Shown here piece by piece: positions 48,784-58,712 of a stretch of 64,000 nt of DNA. A model generated the notes under the pieces. That model did not search any database. It had not been told where the DNA came from and was given only the letters and a program-made list of their open reading frames with translations. The DNA is taken from NCBI RefSeq assembly GCF_004521985.1, contig NZ_SBHZ01000003.1:248001-312000 (forward strand), in the 5' to 3' direction. Source of the stretch: Ectopseudomonas khazarica. Its GTDB lineage: Bacteria > Pseudomonadota > Gammaproteobacteria > Pseudomonadales > Pseudomonadaceae. Positions within the stretch are counted from its first letter, which is position 1. Every line of letters begins with the position of its first letter. The translations under genes were made by a program, and so were the position numbers.

Positions 48784-49551
48784 GTGTCCGCACTCGTGAT
48801 TACCCTGCTGATCGTCGGCGGCATCGCCCTGTTGATGGTGATTGCCTATATCAACCACGCCGTCGAGAACAGCAAGCTGGAGAAGGCGCGCCAACGTGCC
48901 GACCTGCTCGACCGCATCCGGCGCTGCCAGGACCTCTCCGAACGCCTGCCAGGCCAACTGATGACCCCGCAGCTGAAGCTGCTGCTCGCCAAGCTGCAAC
49001 TGCAGGCCAGTGAACGCCTGCTGCCGCTGGAAAAACAGAACGCCACGCTCAAGACCGACATCGAGACGCTGAAGGCGCAGATCGCGCAAGGCGAATCCAT
49101 CGCGGTGAAGAACCCTCCGCAACCGATCGCCAACGAAGCCAAGGCCAAGGATGTGCGCTTCCTGCTGGAGAACCTTCACGCTCTGATCACCGGTTCGGTA
49201 CAAGGCGGGCTGCTGCCGGCCAACGAAGGCAAGCACTGGCTGAAACAGGTCCGCCAGATGCTGGTGCTGGTGCATATCGAGTTCTTCAGCACCCTGGGCC
49301 AGGCGGCCCTGCAACAGAAGCAGCCAGGACAGGCCCGCCTGGCCTTCGAGCGAGGCGTCCAGTACCTGCGCAAGCAGCCTGAGCCCGCCCAGTACCAGGC
49401 GCAGCTCAAGCGCTTCGAAGAGCAGCTGGCGCGCGCCAACGCCATGGTACTCAACAACAACGCCCCGAGCGCCGAGGAGTCCAGCGAGCTGACCGAAGGC
49501 CTGAAGAGCCTGGGAGACGACGACTGGAAGAAGAAGAACATCTACGATTGA
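48784..49551 (+). CDS. Membrane-anchored coiled-coil protein, function unknown
   Basis: 255 residues, GTG start with GAGAGGT upstream. One N-terminal helix (MSALVITLLIVGGIALLMVIAYI) anchors it; residues about 28-105 are a predicted coiled coil (KLEKARQRADLLDRI, LLPLEKQNATLKTDIETLKAQI), then a helical, perhaps TPR-like, part (ALQQKQPGQARLAFERGVQYLRKQ). The tail is acidic with Lys near the end. Not recognised as a named family; probably conserved in the genus. Confidence 0.78.
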   Translation: MSALVITLLIVGGIALLMVIAYINHAVENSKLEKARQRADLLDRIRRCQDLSERLPGQLMTPQLKLLLAKLQLQASERLLPLEKQNATLKTDIETLKAQIAQGESIAVKNPPQPIANEAKAKDVRFLLENLHALITGSVQGGLLPANEGKHWLKQVRQMLVLVHIEFFSTLGQAALQQKQPGQARLAFERGVQYLRKQPEPAQYQAQLKRFEEQLARANAMVLNNNAPSAEESSELTEGLKSLGDDDWKKKNIYD

Positions 49552-49612
49552 GCCTCGCGCGACTTCATCCCGCCCAGTCGAAAACACCGTACGCCGATAG
49601 AAAGGAACTGCA

Positions 49613-50275
49613 ATGAGCCTGACCGTCTACGGGGCACCCCTGTCCCCTTTCGTCCGCAAACTCTGCCTGTGCCTGATCGAAAAGGAGCTGGATTACGAGC
49701 TCGAAGTGGTCATGCCCTTCGGCCAACCCGACTGGTTCCGTGAGCTCAACCCGCTGGGACGCATTCCGGCCTTTCGCGACGGCGACCTCAAGCTGGCCGA
49801 CTCCAGCGTCATCTGCCAGTACCTGGAAGAACGCTACCCCGAGCGCAAGCCTCTCTATGGTGCGGACGCGCAGCAGCGCGCCCAGGTCCGCTGGCTGGAG
49901 AAGTACGCCGACTACGAGCTGGCCCCCTTGTGCACCTTCACCGTGTTCCGCCATCGCGTGCTGAAAACCAGCATGGGCCAGCCCTGTGACGAGGACAAGG
50001 TGCAGCAGACGCTCAGGGACAAGCTGCCCGGCCATTTCGACTATTTCGAGGCGACCCTGGGCGACGCGCCCTACTTCCTGGGCGAGCAACCGAGCATGGC
50101 CGACCTGGCGCTGGCCAGCCAGCTGCTGAACATGGAACACGGCGGGGAGACACTGGACACTGCGCACTGGCCGAAGCTGGCTGCTCACTACCAGCGCATC
50201 AAGGCCAGCGCCTCGATGCAGCAATTGCTCCCACGCGAACTGCGCACGCTGGAAAAGATCGGCATCAAGCGCTGA
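49613..50275 (+). CDS. Glutathione S-transferase family protein
   Basis: 220 residues, AAAGGAA upstream. N-terminal thioredoxin-like domain (LTVYGAPLSPFVRKLCLCLIEKEL, with NPLGRIPAF and LADSSVICQYLEE as glutathione-site motifs) and helical C-terminal domain (FLGEQPSMADLAL). Active-site Ser is likely S11 in PLSPF. Substrate unknown. Single-gene unit ended by a hairpin. Confidence 0.92.
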   Translation: MSLTVYGAPLSPFVRKLCLCLIEKELDYELEVVMPFGQPDWFRELNPLGRIPAFRDGDLKLADSSVICQYLEERYPERKPLYGADAQQRAQVRWLEKYADYELAPLCTFTVFRHRVLKTSMGQPCDEDKVQQTLRDKLPGHFDYFEATLGDAPYFLGEQPSMADLALASQLLNMEHGGETLDTAHWPKLAAHYQRIKASASMQQLLPRELRTLEKIGIKR

Positions 50276-50329
50276 ACCGGAACGCCCGCGCGGGCAAGCA
50301 ACCCCGCCGAAATTCCCCCTGAAAGAACA

Positions 50330-50361
50330 ATGCCCCTGATCCTTGCGAGGATCAGGGGCAT
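50330..50361. terminator. Hairpin between GST gene and convergent membrane gene
   Basis: Perfect 13-bp stem ATGCCCCTGATCC/GGATCAGGGGCAT with a 6-base loop. Short T-runs on both sides; likely bidirectional terminator. Confidence 0.8.
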
Positions 50362-50384
50362 TTCACGTCACCTGAGTACTGCGC

Positions 50385-51032
50385 TTACCAGTCCTTCAGC
50401 GCCGCCTCGGCAGCAGAATTCATCGGCTCGGCCAGCAGCCCGGTCGGGGTCAGGCTCACGCTGTACACGGCATCCGCCGCGATCGGCAGGTAGGTCACGC
50501 GCAGCGCCTGCGGATCGAACAGCAGCAGGTCACGCTGGCTCAGGCGCAACCAGCGCCACAGGTCGACGCCATAGGGACTCTCGGCCAGCTGCACGCGGCC
50601 ATGCTGCGCCAGTGCCTGCTGCTCGATGGCGAGAAAACGCCCGGAAAGGCGCTCCAGGCGGTAACCGGGCTCGAGGCCGATCAGCTCGGCCAGGCCCTTC
50701 CAGCGAATCAGCCGGCCATCGAGCTGCCACATGTCACCCTCGAGGGTGACGACCCGCTCCCGCCCGCCTTCCAGCAGGCTGACCCGATAGCGCTGCGGGC
50801 CATCCGCCTTGAAGCTCAGCGTCACCAGCGGCTTGCCCGGCTCCAGCGGCTCGTAGGTATACAGGTCGTAGGCCACCAGGCCAATCAGGCCGGCCAGTGC
50901 GAGAAACGCCAGGCCGCAGGTGCCGCGCAGCCAACCGAGGAACCAGCCTGTATTGAGCAGAACGCGCAATGCCACCAGTAGCGCCAGCACGGCCAACAGC
51001 GCCACGGCCCAGGCCAACCCATCGTATTGCAT
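50385..51032 (-). CDS. Membrane protein of unknown function
   Basis: 215 residues from the ATG at 51032 (AAGGA nine bases upstream; the ATG three codons earlier abuts it). Two N-terminal helices (about 5-25 and 32-55), then a soluble domain: LVTLSFKADGPQRYRVSLLEGGRERVVTLEGDMWQLDGRLIRWKG, ending in LTPTGLLAEPMNSAAEAALKDW. Beta-rich periplasmic or cytoplasmic domain; no catalytic motif. Homologues are often loosely labelled 'multidrug transporter', which nothing here supports. Confidence 0.78.
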   Translation of the reverse strand: MQYDGLAWAVALLAVLALLVALRVLLNTGWFLGWLRGTCGLAFLALAGLIGLVAYDLYTYEPLEPGKPLVTLSFKADGPQRYRVSLLEGGRERVVTLEGDMWQLDGRLIRWKGLAELIGLEPGYRLERLSGRFLAIEQQALAQHGRVQLAESPYGVDLWRWLRLSQRDLLLFDPQALRVTYLPIAADAVYSVSLTPTGLLAEPMNSAAEAALKDW

Positions 51033-51135
51033 CGCTCGCATTCCTTCTCTGACGAAATCCCGGCATTATGCGCAGCTCTCCCTGCCACGAACAGCCGCCA
51101 GGCTGCGCACTTGCCCACAAGTCGACATTTTTAAT

Positions 51136-51912
51136 ATGCCCCTGCTCGAACTCGCCATCGACCCCAGCACGCTGGCCATCCTCGCTCTGGTTGCCTTCAT
51201 CGCCGGTTTCATCGACGCCATCGCCGGCGGCGGTGGCCTGCTGACCATCCCGGCACTGCTGACCGCTGGCCTGCCACCACACCTGGTGCTGGGCACCAAC
51301 AAGCTCTGCGCCACCTTCGGCTCGGGCACCGCCGCACTGACGTTCTACCGGCGCAAACTGTTCGATCCGAAACAGTGGCGCAACGCCCTGCTGGCCACCC
51401 TGATCGGCGCCCTGCTCGGCGCCGTCATCGCCCACTGGATGCCGGCCGCCTGGCTCAATCAGATGCTGCCGGCCGTGGTCTTCGCCTGCGGCATCTACCT
51501 GTTGTTCGGCCGCATGCCGGAGGCCCCGGCCGAACACGACCTGCCGATAGCCAAAGCACGCCAGTGGCCTCAAGGCCTGGGGCTCGGTCTGTATGACGGG
51601 GTGGCCGGTCCTGGTACGGGCGCATTCTGGACGGTCAGCAGCCTGCTGATGTACCCGCTGGACCTGGTTCGTGCCAGCGGCGTCGCACGCACCATGAACT
51701 TCGTCAGCAACGCGGCGGCCCTGGTGGTCTTCATCGCCTTCGGCCAGGTGGCCTGGGTGCTCGGTCTGAGCATGGGCGCAGCCCTGATGATCGGCGCCTT
51801 CCTGGGCGCGCGCACCGCGATCAAGGGCGGCTCGAAATTCATTCGCCCGGTGTTCATTCTGGTGGTATTGGCACTGACCGCCCGCCTGGTCTGGCAACAC
51901 TGGGTCGCCTGA
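51136..51912 (+). CDS. TSUP-family transporter (TauE/SafE)
   Basis: 258 residues, eight hydrophobic helices. AFIAGFIDAIAGGGGLLTIPALLTAGLPPHLVLGTNKL is the family's first repeat, and GLYDGVAGPGTGAFW the second. TSUP proteins export sulfite, sulfoacetate or related organic anions; closest in style to YfcA. No ribosome-binding site precedes the ATG (TTTTTAAT), so the mRNA may be leaderless or the start may differ. Confidence 0.88.
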   Translation: MPLLELAIDPSTLAILALVAFIAGFIDAIAGGGGLLTIPALLTAGLPPHLVLGTNKLCATFGSGTAALTFYRRKLFDPKQWRNALLATLIGALLGAVIAHWMPAAWLNQMLPAVVFACGIYLLFGRMPEAPAEHDLPIAKARQWPQGLGLGLYDGVAGPGTGAFWTVSSLLMYPLDLVRASGVARTMNFVSNAAALVVFIAFGQVAWVLGLSMGAALMIGAFLGARTAIKGGSKFIRPVFILVVLALTARLVWQHWVA

Positions 51913-51954
51913 GCGACCTCGCACCGCGCACGAGCAGGCCTTGCGCCTGCTCTG

Positions 51955-52779
51955 TCAGGCCTGCAGTTCTGGCTCCGGCAGGCCCAGGCGACGTGCCACG
52001 TAGAGATCGATCAGGTAGCGCGCGATGGAGCGCGAAGCCGGCAGCGGTGGCAGGTCGTCGACACGGAACCAGCGCGCGTCCTCGATCTCGTCCTCCTGCA
52101 TGACGATGTCGCCGCCGGCGTACTCGGCATGGAAACCCAGCATCAGCGAGTGTGGGAACGGCCAGCCCTGGCTGCCGATGTACTGCAGGTTCTGCACCTC
52201 GACACCGACTTCCTCGCGCACTTCACGCGCCACGCAGTGCTCCACCGACTCGCCTGGCTCGACGAAACCGGCCAGGGTGCTGTAGATCCCCGTGACGAAA
52301 CGCGGCGAGCGCGCCAGCAGGACCTCGTCGCCGCGCGTGACCAGGACGATCATGCTCGGTGAAATCCGCGGATAGTGCTGCGATTCGCAGCTGTCGCAGC
52401 GCATCGCCCGCTCGCCGGGCAACTGCCGGGTCGCAGCCCCGCAGCTGCCACAGAAACGGTGCTCGGCATACCAGGTGCCGATCTGCGCGGCGTAGGCGAG
52501 CATGCGGAAGGTTTCCGCCTCGCCCTGCAACATGAACTGACGCAGGCTCTGCCAGCTGCAGCCCTCGAGCTGGGTCGACGGTTTCACCTGCAGCAGGTAG
52601 ACCGCATCCTCGCCGAAGTAGCCAATGCCCTGCTCACCGACTATCTCCAGGTCCTGGCGCTTGATCCAGTCACGCGGGAACAGGACGCCGTTGCTGTCGG
52701 CCAGAAAGTGCTGCTGGTTGTACAGCAGCGCCCAGCCCCCCGCCTGCGCGGGATCGAGAAAGGCATTGCGCCAGGCCAT
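51955..52779 (-). CDS. nudC: NAD-capped RNA/NADH pyrophosphatase
   Basis: 274 residues. Zinc site CGSC...CDSC, Nudix box [23 protein letters not shown], and the NudC motif SQGWPFPHS (SQPWPFPxS in most members; here Gly replaces the first Pro). Removes NAD caps from RNA and cleaves NADH. The ATG shares one base with the stop of the ChpA-like gene upstream (TGATG). Confidence 0.95.
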   Translation of the reverse strand: MAWRNAFLDPAQAGGWALLYNQQHFLADSNGVLFPRDWIKRQDLEIVGEQGIGYFGEDAVYLLQVKPSTQLEGCSWQSLRQFMLQGEAETFRMLAYAAQIGTWYAEHRFCGSCGAATRQLPGERAMRCDSCESQHYPRISPSMIVLVTRGDEVLLARSPRFVTGIYSTLAGFVEPGESVEHCVAREVREEVGVEVQNLQYIGSQGWPFPHSLMLGFHAEYAGGDIVMQEDEIEDARWFRVDDLPPLPASRSIARYLIDLYVARRLGLPEPELQA

Positions 52780-54458
52780 CAGGCGGCCACCGGCATGCCC
52801 AGCGCCTTGACGCTTTCCTCAGCCAGATCAAGCACGCTGGGCCGCGTTTCCGGACGCATCACGGCACCGGCTTCCAGGTAGTACTCCAGGCTGCTGAGGG
52901 CATCAGCCAGGGTTTCGAGCATCTGCTCGGAGGGCATTTGCCCCGAATCGAGCATGCGCGTCTGGATGTAGTCGGCGCAGGCACCGACCAGGTTCGCCGC
53001 ACGGCGCTGCTCGAGGAACCACAGGCCACCCCGGACGGCCTGCAGGCTGAACGGTACGTTGGCCAGGTGCATCTTGTCGCCACCCGCTTCCAGGTAGGCG
53101 GTGATGGCCCGCTTGGCCAGCGCCAGGCCGGCCTGAGCCTCGTCAACCACCACGATGCGCGCTTCGTTGAGCTGGTGATGGGCGAAGGAGTCGGCCTCGT
53201 TGCCAGGCTCGGCCGCCGCTGGACGTACCTCTCGTCCCTCGCCCCGCTCCAGGCTGGCCACCATGCCCTCGACGTACAGCACCGCGTCGGCGAGCTTGTG
53301 CAGCTGCTCCGGTTGCGGCGGTGTCTCGGCATTCCAGGCGGCGACGTGCGGCAGTTGAGCGCTGAGCGAGTTGCCAGCGGAGTTCAGGCCGACCATGCCA
53401 AGGGTCTTGGCCAGCTTGCCCAGCAACGCATGCAGGGTCCCCAGGGTCTCGCCCTGCAGGGTGCCGCGCTCGAGCAGGTCGAGCATGTCCTTGACGCTGG
53501 CCAGCTCCTCACGGATCGCCGAGGACAGCGACCGCATCACCGCCTTGCCCGGCCCGGACAGGCGCTGGTATTCCTCTTCCAGCAGGTGATCGGTGAACGG
53601 CAGCGGCGTCAGGCCGAATACCTCGCGCATGGCGCTCGCCTGGGGACCATGGCTGTCCGCCAGCGCGACGAGGTACAGCAGTTCCTTCAGCAGGCTGCGC
53701 GGGGCTTCGTACTGCGGGTTGCCCAGCATCAGCTTGAGTTCGCGGTCGACCCGCGAGAACAGCTGTTTGCGGGACTTGCGCGCCAGCAACTGCGCGTCGC
53801 ACTGCGCCTCGATGGCCGCCGCGCCGATCCAGCACATGCGCCCGCGCGGCTCGTTGGCGAACAGGCTGTCGAGGCGCACCATCGCCCGCACCATCAGCTT
53901 CAGGCTGGCCTGCGGGTTCTGTTCGCGGATGAAGCCCAGCAGGCCGACCTGGTACATGTGCCGCAGGCGCTTGCCTTCCGTCAGCTTGGCCGCGCCATCG
54001 AGTGGCTGGGTCGCGGTGTGCGGCCGCGCATGATCGAGGCGCACGCTGAAGAAGAAGCTCTCCGGCAGGGGCTGCTGTGCCCCGGCCTGGCGCAGGTCAT
54101 TGATCGCCGGCAGCAGCAGCTCGGGCATTTCCTGGCGATGGGCATCGACGTTTTCCAGGTAGCGGCGCAGCACGTGCAGCGCATTGCTCAGCGCCGCCAG
54201 TTGCACGTCACGCTCCTCGCCCGCCCCGACCGGAATGTCGGTGGCCTGGTCCAGCACTTCCTGGGCCAGCAGCTCGGCCCCGGCCAGCTCGATCAGGTTG
54301 AGCGTGCCACGCACCTGCTGCAGGCTCTCTACCGCCTGCTGCAGCAGGCTGCCGTTGTGCCGCTCGGCAATGAAATGCTCCAGGCTCTGCTCGGCCTCTT
54401 CCATGGTGACGAACAGCTCGTCGCGCACCAGACTCAGGGATGTGGCTCCACTTACCAT
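52779..54458 (-). CDS. ChpA-like Hpt-domain protein
   Basis: 559 residues, soluble and helical. The first about 90 residues ([60 protein letters not shown]) resemble the N-terminal Hpt-like domain of the pilus chemosensory kinase ChpA, with [23 protein letters not shown] after it, as in ChpA. A later region (about 420-500) repeats a similar pattern. No kinase or receiver domain. Linked to nudC by a one-base overlap. Role unknown. Confidence 0.75.
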   Translation of the reverse strand: MVSGATSLSLVRDELFVTMEEAEQSLEHFIAERHNGSLLQQAVESLQQVRGTLNLIELAGAELLAQEVLDQATDIPVGAGEERDVQLAALSNALHVLRRYLENVDAHRQEMPELLLPAINDLRQAGAQQPLPESFFFSVRLDHARPHTATQPLDGAAKLTEGKRLRHMYQVGLLGFIREQNPQASLKLMVRAMVRLDSLFANEPRGRMCWIGAAAIEAQCDAQLLARKSRKQLFSRVDRELKLMLGNPQYEAPRSLLKELLYLVALADSHGPQASAMREVFGLTPLPFTDHLLEEEYQRLSGPGKAVMRSLSSAIREELASVKDMLDLLERGTLQGETLGTLHALLGKLAKTLGMVGLNSAGNSLSAQLPHVAAWNAETPPQPEQLHKLADAVLYVEGMVASLERGEGREVRPAAAEPGNEADSFAHHQLNEARIVVVDEAQAGLALAKRAITAYLEAGGDKMHLANVPFSLQAVRGGLWFLEQRRAANLVGACADYIQTRMLDSGQMPSEQMLETLADALSSLEYYLEAGAVMRPETRPSVLDLAEESVKALGMPVAA

Positions 54459-54507
54459 GCTCTATGCACCTCGCGGTTCGCTCGCATCAAACGACAGTGG
54501 AACGGCA

Positions 54508-55320
54508 TCAGTCGGCGAACTCCGGCTTCTGCTTGCTCATGTGCGCGGTCATCGCCAGGCGCAGGTCTTCCGACTGCAGCATGGCGGCATTCCAGGTGGC
54601 AATGTATTCGAGACCATCGTCGACCCGATGATCACGCATGTAGCGAATCATTTCCTTGGTTCCTCGTACCGCAACCGGTGATTTGCTGGCGATCTCCGCG
54701 GCGATGCCCATGACCCCGTCCAGCAACGCTTCCTGGCTGGCATAGGTGCGGTTGACCAGGCCGATACGTGCGGCCTCGCTGCCATCGATGCTGCGCCCGG
54801 TGAAGGCCAGCTCGCGCATCATGCCATCGCCGATGATACGCGGCAGACGCTGCAGGGTGCCGACATCCGCGGCCATGCCCATGTCAATTTCCTTGATGGA
54901 GAACTGTGCATCGACCGTCGAATAACGCATGTCGCAGGCGCTGACCAGGTCGATGGCACCACCGATGCAATAACCCTGGATCGCCGCCAGTACCGGCTTG
55001 CGGCAGTTGTCGACGGCATTGAAGGAGGCCTGCAGCTCGAGAATCTTGCGGCGCAGGGCGTCGGCGTTGCGACCGACGTCCTTGCCCAGCTGCGCGCCGA
55101 CCGAAGCCAGCAGCATCAGGTCGATGCCCGAGGAGAAATGCTTGCCCGCACCGGAAAGCACCACGACACGCACGGCGTCGGTGGCATCGACCCAACGGAA
55201 GATCTCGATGATCTCCCGCCAGAAATCGGCGTTCATCGCGTTGACCTTTTCCGGACGATTGATCTGCACATGGGCGATCTTGTCCGCCAGGTCGACGCGG
55301 AAGGCTTTGTAGTCGGACAT
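54508..55320 (-). CDS. Delta3,5-delta2,4-dienoyl-CoA isomerase
   Basis: 270 residues from the ATG at 55320 (GAGGA eight bases upstream). Crotonase fold. D130, E144 and D152 in SACDMRYSTVDAQFSIKEIDMGMAADVGTLQRLP match the three acidic catalytic residues of rat ECH1, so this is a dienoyl-CoA isomerase rather than a plain enoyl-CoA hydratase. Auxiliary enzyme for beta-oxidation of unsaturated fatty acids with odd-numbered double bonds. Confidence 0.88.
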   Translation of the reverse strand: MSDYKAFRVDLADKIAHVQINRPEKVNAMNADFWREIIEIFRWVDATDAVRVVVLSGAGKHFSSGIDLMLLASVGAQLGKDVGRNADALRRKILELQASFNAVDNCRKPVLAAIQGYCIGGAIDLVSACDMRYSTVDAQFSIKEIDMGMAADVGTLQRLPRIIGDGMMRELAFTGRSIDGSEAARIGLVNRTYASQEALLDGVMGIAAEIASKSPVAVRGTKEMIRYMRDHRVDDGLEYIATWNAAMLQSEDLRLAMTAHMSKQKPEFAD

Positions 55321-55351
55321 GGCAGGCATCCTCAGCCGCAGCTCGGCACAA

Positions 55352-55380
55352 TAATTATTTTGTGATTAATAACCGAGCAA
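55352..55380 (-). promoter_or_regulatory. Possible promoter of the dienoyl-CoA isomerase gene
   Basis: TTGCTC and TAATTA with a 17-bp spacer in an AT-rich patch just before the start. Modest match. Confidence 0.4.
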
Positions 55381-55519
55381 CTATAACAAGCACGCCATAA
55401 AAGTCGATGCTTGCCAGTGTGACGCAGGGCACGCCCCGGATGTTAACGAACGCTTTGAATATCCGTGGTAAGGGTTTGATCTGCCGAGAATCCTGATCCC
55501 CGGCAGAGCGACCCTGCGG

Positions 55520-57763
55520 TCATTCCACCAGGCAATCCACGCAGTACTGCCCCGCCTCGGTCTGCAATCCGTGCACGTCGATGTCGAAGCCCGGGAAGGC
55601 CTGGTCGAAGGTCCGCGCGAAGGCCAGATAGTCGAGAATAGAGCGCGTCGCTGCCGTGAAGCGTTCGCCCGGCATGATCAGCGGAATGCCCGGCGGATAA
55701 GGCACCAGCATCACCGCCGCGATGCGCCCCTGCAGCTGATCGATGGGCACCGCCTCGACCTCGCCGCGCACCAGCCGGTCATAGGCGTCGGCCGGCTTGA
55801 TCGCCACCTCGGGCAGCGCCGTGTACATGCTCTTCAGCGCCTTGGCCGTGGCGTTGTCGCGGTAGCAGCCATGCAGCGCATCGCACAGGTCGCGCAAGCC
55901 CATGCCCTGGTAGCGCCCGGCGCCGGCATGGGCGATGGACGGCAGCACGTCGATCAGCGGCAGATTGGCATCGAAGCTGCGCTTGAACTCCAGCAATTCG
56001 GTCAACAGCGTGCTCCACTTGCCCTTGGTGATGCCCATGGAGAACAGCACCAGGAAGGAGTACAGGCCGGTTTTCTCCACCACCAGACCGCGCTCCCAGA
56101 GGAACTTGCTGACCACGGCGGCGGGAATGCCCTGTTGCTCCAGCTTGCCCGCCGCGTTCAGGCCAGGCATGACCAGCGTGACCTTGATCGGATCGAGCAA
56201 CACGTAGTCGTCGGCCACCTCGCCGAAGCCATGCCAGTCGGCATCCGGCTGCAGCACCCAGTCGCCCGTGGCCAGCTCATCGGCCCCGTCGACCGCCCCC
56301 GGCTGCCAGATGCTGAACCACCAGTCGTCAGCACTGAGGTTGCGGCGCACGTTGGCCAGGGCGCGGCGGAAGCTCAGCGCCTCGTCGAAGGTTTCCTGGA
56401 TCAGCGAACGACCGGCCGGCCCCTCCATCATCGCCGAGGCCACATCCAGCGAGGCGATGATGCCGTACTGCGGCGAGGTCGAGATGTGCATCATGAACGC
56501 CTCGTTGAAGCGATCACGGTCGAGCTGGCGCTGCCCGCCATCCTGCACATGGATCATCGACGCCTGGCTGAAGGCCGCCAGCAGCTTGTGCGTCGAATGC
56601 GTGGTGAACACCAGCGGCGAGTGCTCGTCGCACTGGGTGCCCATGCCAAAGCGCCCGGCGTAGAAGTCGTGGAAGGCGGCGTAGGCGTACCAGGCCTCGT
56701 CGAAGTGCAGCACCTCGACCGAATCGCCCAGGGCCTGCTTGACCATCTCGGCGTTGTAGCAGAGCCCGTCGTAGGTGGAGTTGGTCACCACGGCCAGCTT
56801 GACCTTCGGCGCCCGACCGCGCGCCAGCGGGCTGGCGTCGATCTTGGCCTGGATCGACTCCCGGCTGAACTCGCTCAGCGGAATGGGGCCGATGATGCCC
56901 AGTTCGTTGCGCTCGGGGCAGAGATACAGGGGAATCGCCCCGGTCATGATGATCGAATGCAGGATCGACTTGTGGCAGTTGCGGTCGACCAGCACCAGGT
57001 CGTCACGGCCAACCATCGAGTGCCAGACGATCTTGTTCGCCGTGGAGGTGCCGTTGATCACGAAGAAGGTGTGATCGGCGCCGAAATTGCGCGCAGCCCG
57101 TGCTTCGGCCTCGGCCAGCGGCCCGGTGTGATCGAGCAGCGAGCCCAGTTCCGGTACCGACACCGAGAGGTCCGAACGCAGCGTGTTCTCCCCGAAGAAC
57201 TGGTGGAAGGCCTGGCCCACCGGGCTCTTGCGATAGGCCACGCCACCGCCGTGCCCGGGCGTGTGCCAGGAGTAGTTGGACTGCGCGGTATGCTGCACCA
57301 GCGCCTTGAAGAAGGGCGGCAACAGGCCTTCCAGGTAGTTGTGCGCGGCACGCGCCACCTGCCGCGCCAGGAAGGACACGGTGTCTTCGTAGAGGTAGAG
57401 GATGCCACGCAGGTGGTTGAGATCGGCCATCGCCTCGGCCGGCGCATTCTCGATGGTGACCTGTTCGCCGAGGGCGAAGATCGGCAACTGCGGCGCCCTG
57501 ACCCGCGCCACGCGAATCAGCTCGACCATGTCCTGCAGCAGCCGGCTGTTCTCACCGGCGCCTTCGGCGGCGACGAGGATGCAGGCCAGGCCATGGTGGG
57601 TCGAGGCGACGATGCGCCCCTCGGCCGCACTGGCCGTGGGCAGGATGCTGAAGCCGTCCTGGGTGAGTTCCTGAGCGATGGCGCGCACCCGATCACCGGC
57701 CACGGTGTCGGCCTTGATGTCGCGGTGCACGATTAGGACGGGAAACTTGAGATCTTTATACAT
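55520..57763 (-). CDS. ldcA: Lysine/arginine/ornithine decarboxylase
   Basis: 747 residues. N-terminal receiver-like wing domain (to about 130), PLP domain with K393 in HSTHKLLAAFSQ, and the C-terminal domain ending in EAGQYCVDCLVE. Matches Pseudomonas LdcA, which makes cadaverine from lysine. Single gene on the minus strand, 122 bp before dnaQ's end. Substrate preference (Lys against Arg or Orn) is inferred from the close match. Confidence 0.92.
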   Translation of the reverse strand: MYKDLKFPVLIVHRDIKADTVAGDRVRAIAQELTQDGFSILPTASAAEGRIVASTHHGLACILVAAEGAGENSRLLQDMVELIRVARVRAPQLPIFALGEQVTIENAPAEAMADLNHLRGILYLYEDTVSFLARQVARAAHNYLEGLLPPFFKALVQHTAQSNYSWHTPGHGGGVAYRKSPVGQAFHQFFGENTLRSDLSVSVPELGSLLDHTGPLAEAEARAARNFGADHTFFVINGTSTANKIVWHSMVGRDDLVLVDRNCHKSILHSIIMTGAIPLYLCPERNELGIIGPIPLSEFSRESIQAKIDASPLARGRAPKVKLAVVTNSTYDGLCYNAEMVKQALGDSVEVLHFDEAWYAYAAFHDFYAGRFGMGTQCDEHSPLVFTTHSTHKLLAAFSQASMIHVQDGGQRQLDRDRFNEAFMMHISTSPQYGIIASLDVASAMMEGPAGRSLIQETFDEALSFRRALANVRRNLSADDWWFSIWQPGAVDGADELATGDWVLQPDADWHGFGEVADDYVLLDPIKVTLVMPGLNAAGKLEQQGIPAAVVSKFLWERGLVVEKTGLYSFLVLFSMGITKGKWSTLLTELLEFKRSFDANLPLIDVLPSIAHAGAGRYQGMGLRDLCDALHGCYRDNATAKALKSMYTALPEVAIKPADAYDRLVRGEVEAVPIDQLQGRIAAVMLVPYPPGIPLIMPGERFTAATRSILDYLAFARTFDQAFPGFDIDVHGLQTEAGQYCVDCLVE

Positions 57764-57884
57764 TGTGACGTCCTGAAGGCTGGCAGGCCTGGCCTGCCCA
57801 TCGCTTCAGGTTAGAGGCTCCCCCCTGGCGGCGGAACCCCCTGTGCATCACGCTATAAGAAAAGGTCGCAATTGCGCTGTTCGG

Positions 57885-58643
57885 TTATTCCGGCGCCTTT
57901 TCCAGCTGGGCCCACAATGCCGGGCCACCGGAGGATTTCTCGATGGCGGCGAGCCGCGTCAGATGCGCCGCCAGCTCGTCTTCACTGGCGCGGATGACCC
58001 GCGTGCGAGGACGACCGGCATCCAGCCGGCGAATCGGCGTGGCCTGCTGGCGCCCGCTGCCATCGCCATCACCGCCCTCGCCCGCCAGCGACAGGTGGGT
58101 CTGCCCACCGGTCATGGCCAGGTAGACGTCGGCCAGAATCTCGGAGTCGAGCAGTGCGCCGTGCAGCTCACGGTTGGAGTTGTCCACGCCGTAACGCTTG
58201 CACAGCGCATCCAGGCTGTTGCGCTGCCCCGGATGGCGCTCGCGCGCCATCATCAGGGTATCGAGCACCGAGCAGTAGTCACTGACATCGGCGCGTTCGC
58301 TCTGCCCCAGCAGGGCGAACTCGTTGTTGATGAAGCCGACGTCGAACGCCGCGTTGTGGATGATCAGCTGGGCGCCCTTGATGAACTCGTAGAATTCATC
58401 GGCCACTTCCCTGAAGCGCGGCTTGTCGGCCACGTAGTCGTTGGTGATGCCGTGGACCGCGATGGCGCCTTCGTCGATCTCACGGTCCGGATTGAGGTAG
58501 ACATGGAAGTGACGCCCGGTCAGGCGCCGCCCCAGCAACTCGACACAACCGATCTCGATGATCCGGTGCCCGTCCGTGACCGGCATGCCCGTGGTTTCGG
58601 TATCCAGCACCACATAGCGGTTGGGGGTGTTATCGGTCGTCAC
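57885..58643 (-). CDS. dnaQ: DNA polymerase III epsilon subunit (proofreading exonuclease)
   Basis: 252 residues, GTG start. ExoI D14-T-E16 in VLDTETTG, ExoII HNAAFDVGFIN, ExoIII HGALLDSEILADVY. The C-terminal tail (about 185-252) carries the LWAQLEKAPE-type alpha-binding end. Proofreads DNA synthesis by Pol III. In the usual order with rnhA, methyltransferase, gloB and mltD. Confidence 0.97.
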   Translation of the reverse strand: MTTDNTPNRYVVLDTETTGMPVTDGHRIIEIGCVELLGRRLTGRHFHVYLNPDREIDEGAIAVHGITNDYVADKPRFREVADEFYEFIKGAQLIIHNAAFDVGFINNEFALLGQSERADVSDYCSVLDTLMMARERHPGQRNSLDALCKRYGVDNSNRELHGALLDSEILADVYLAMTGGQTHLSLAGEGGDGDGSGRQQATPIRRLDAGRPRTRVIRASEDELAAHLTRLAAIEKSSGGPALWAQLEKAPE

Positions 58644-58712
58644 GCCTTGTCTCTCTCATCGTTCAGGTTGCCGCACAAGCGCGACATGTTAACCCAGGTT
58701 GCCGGGCATCAC

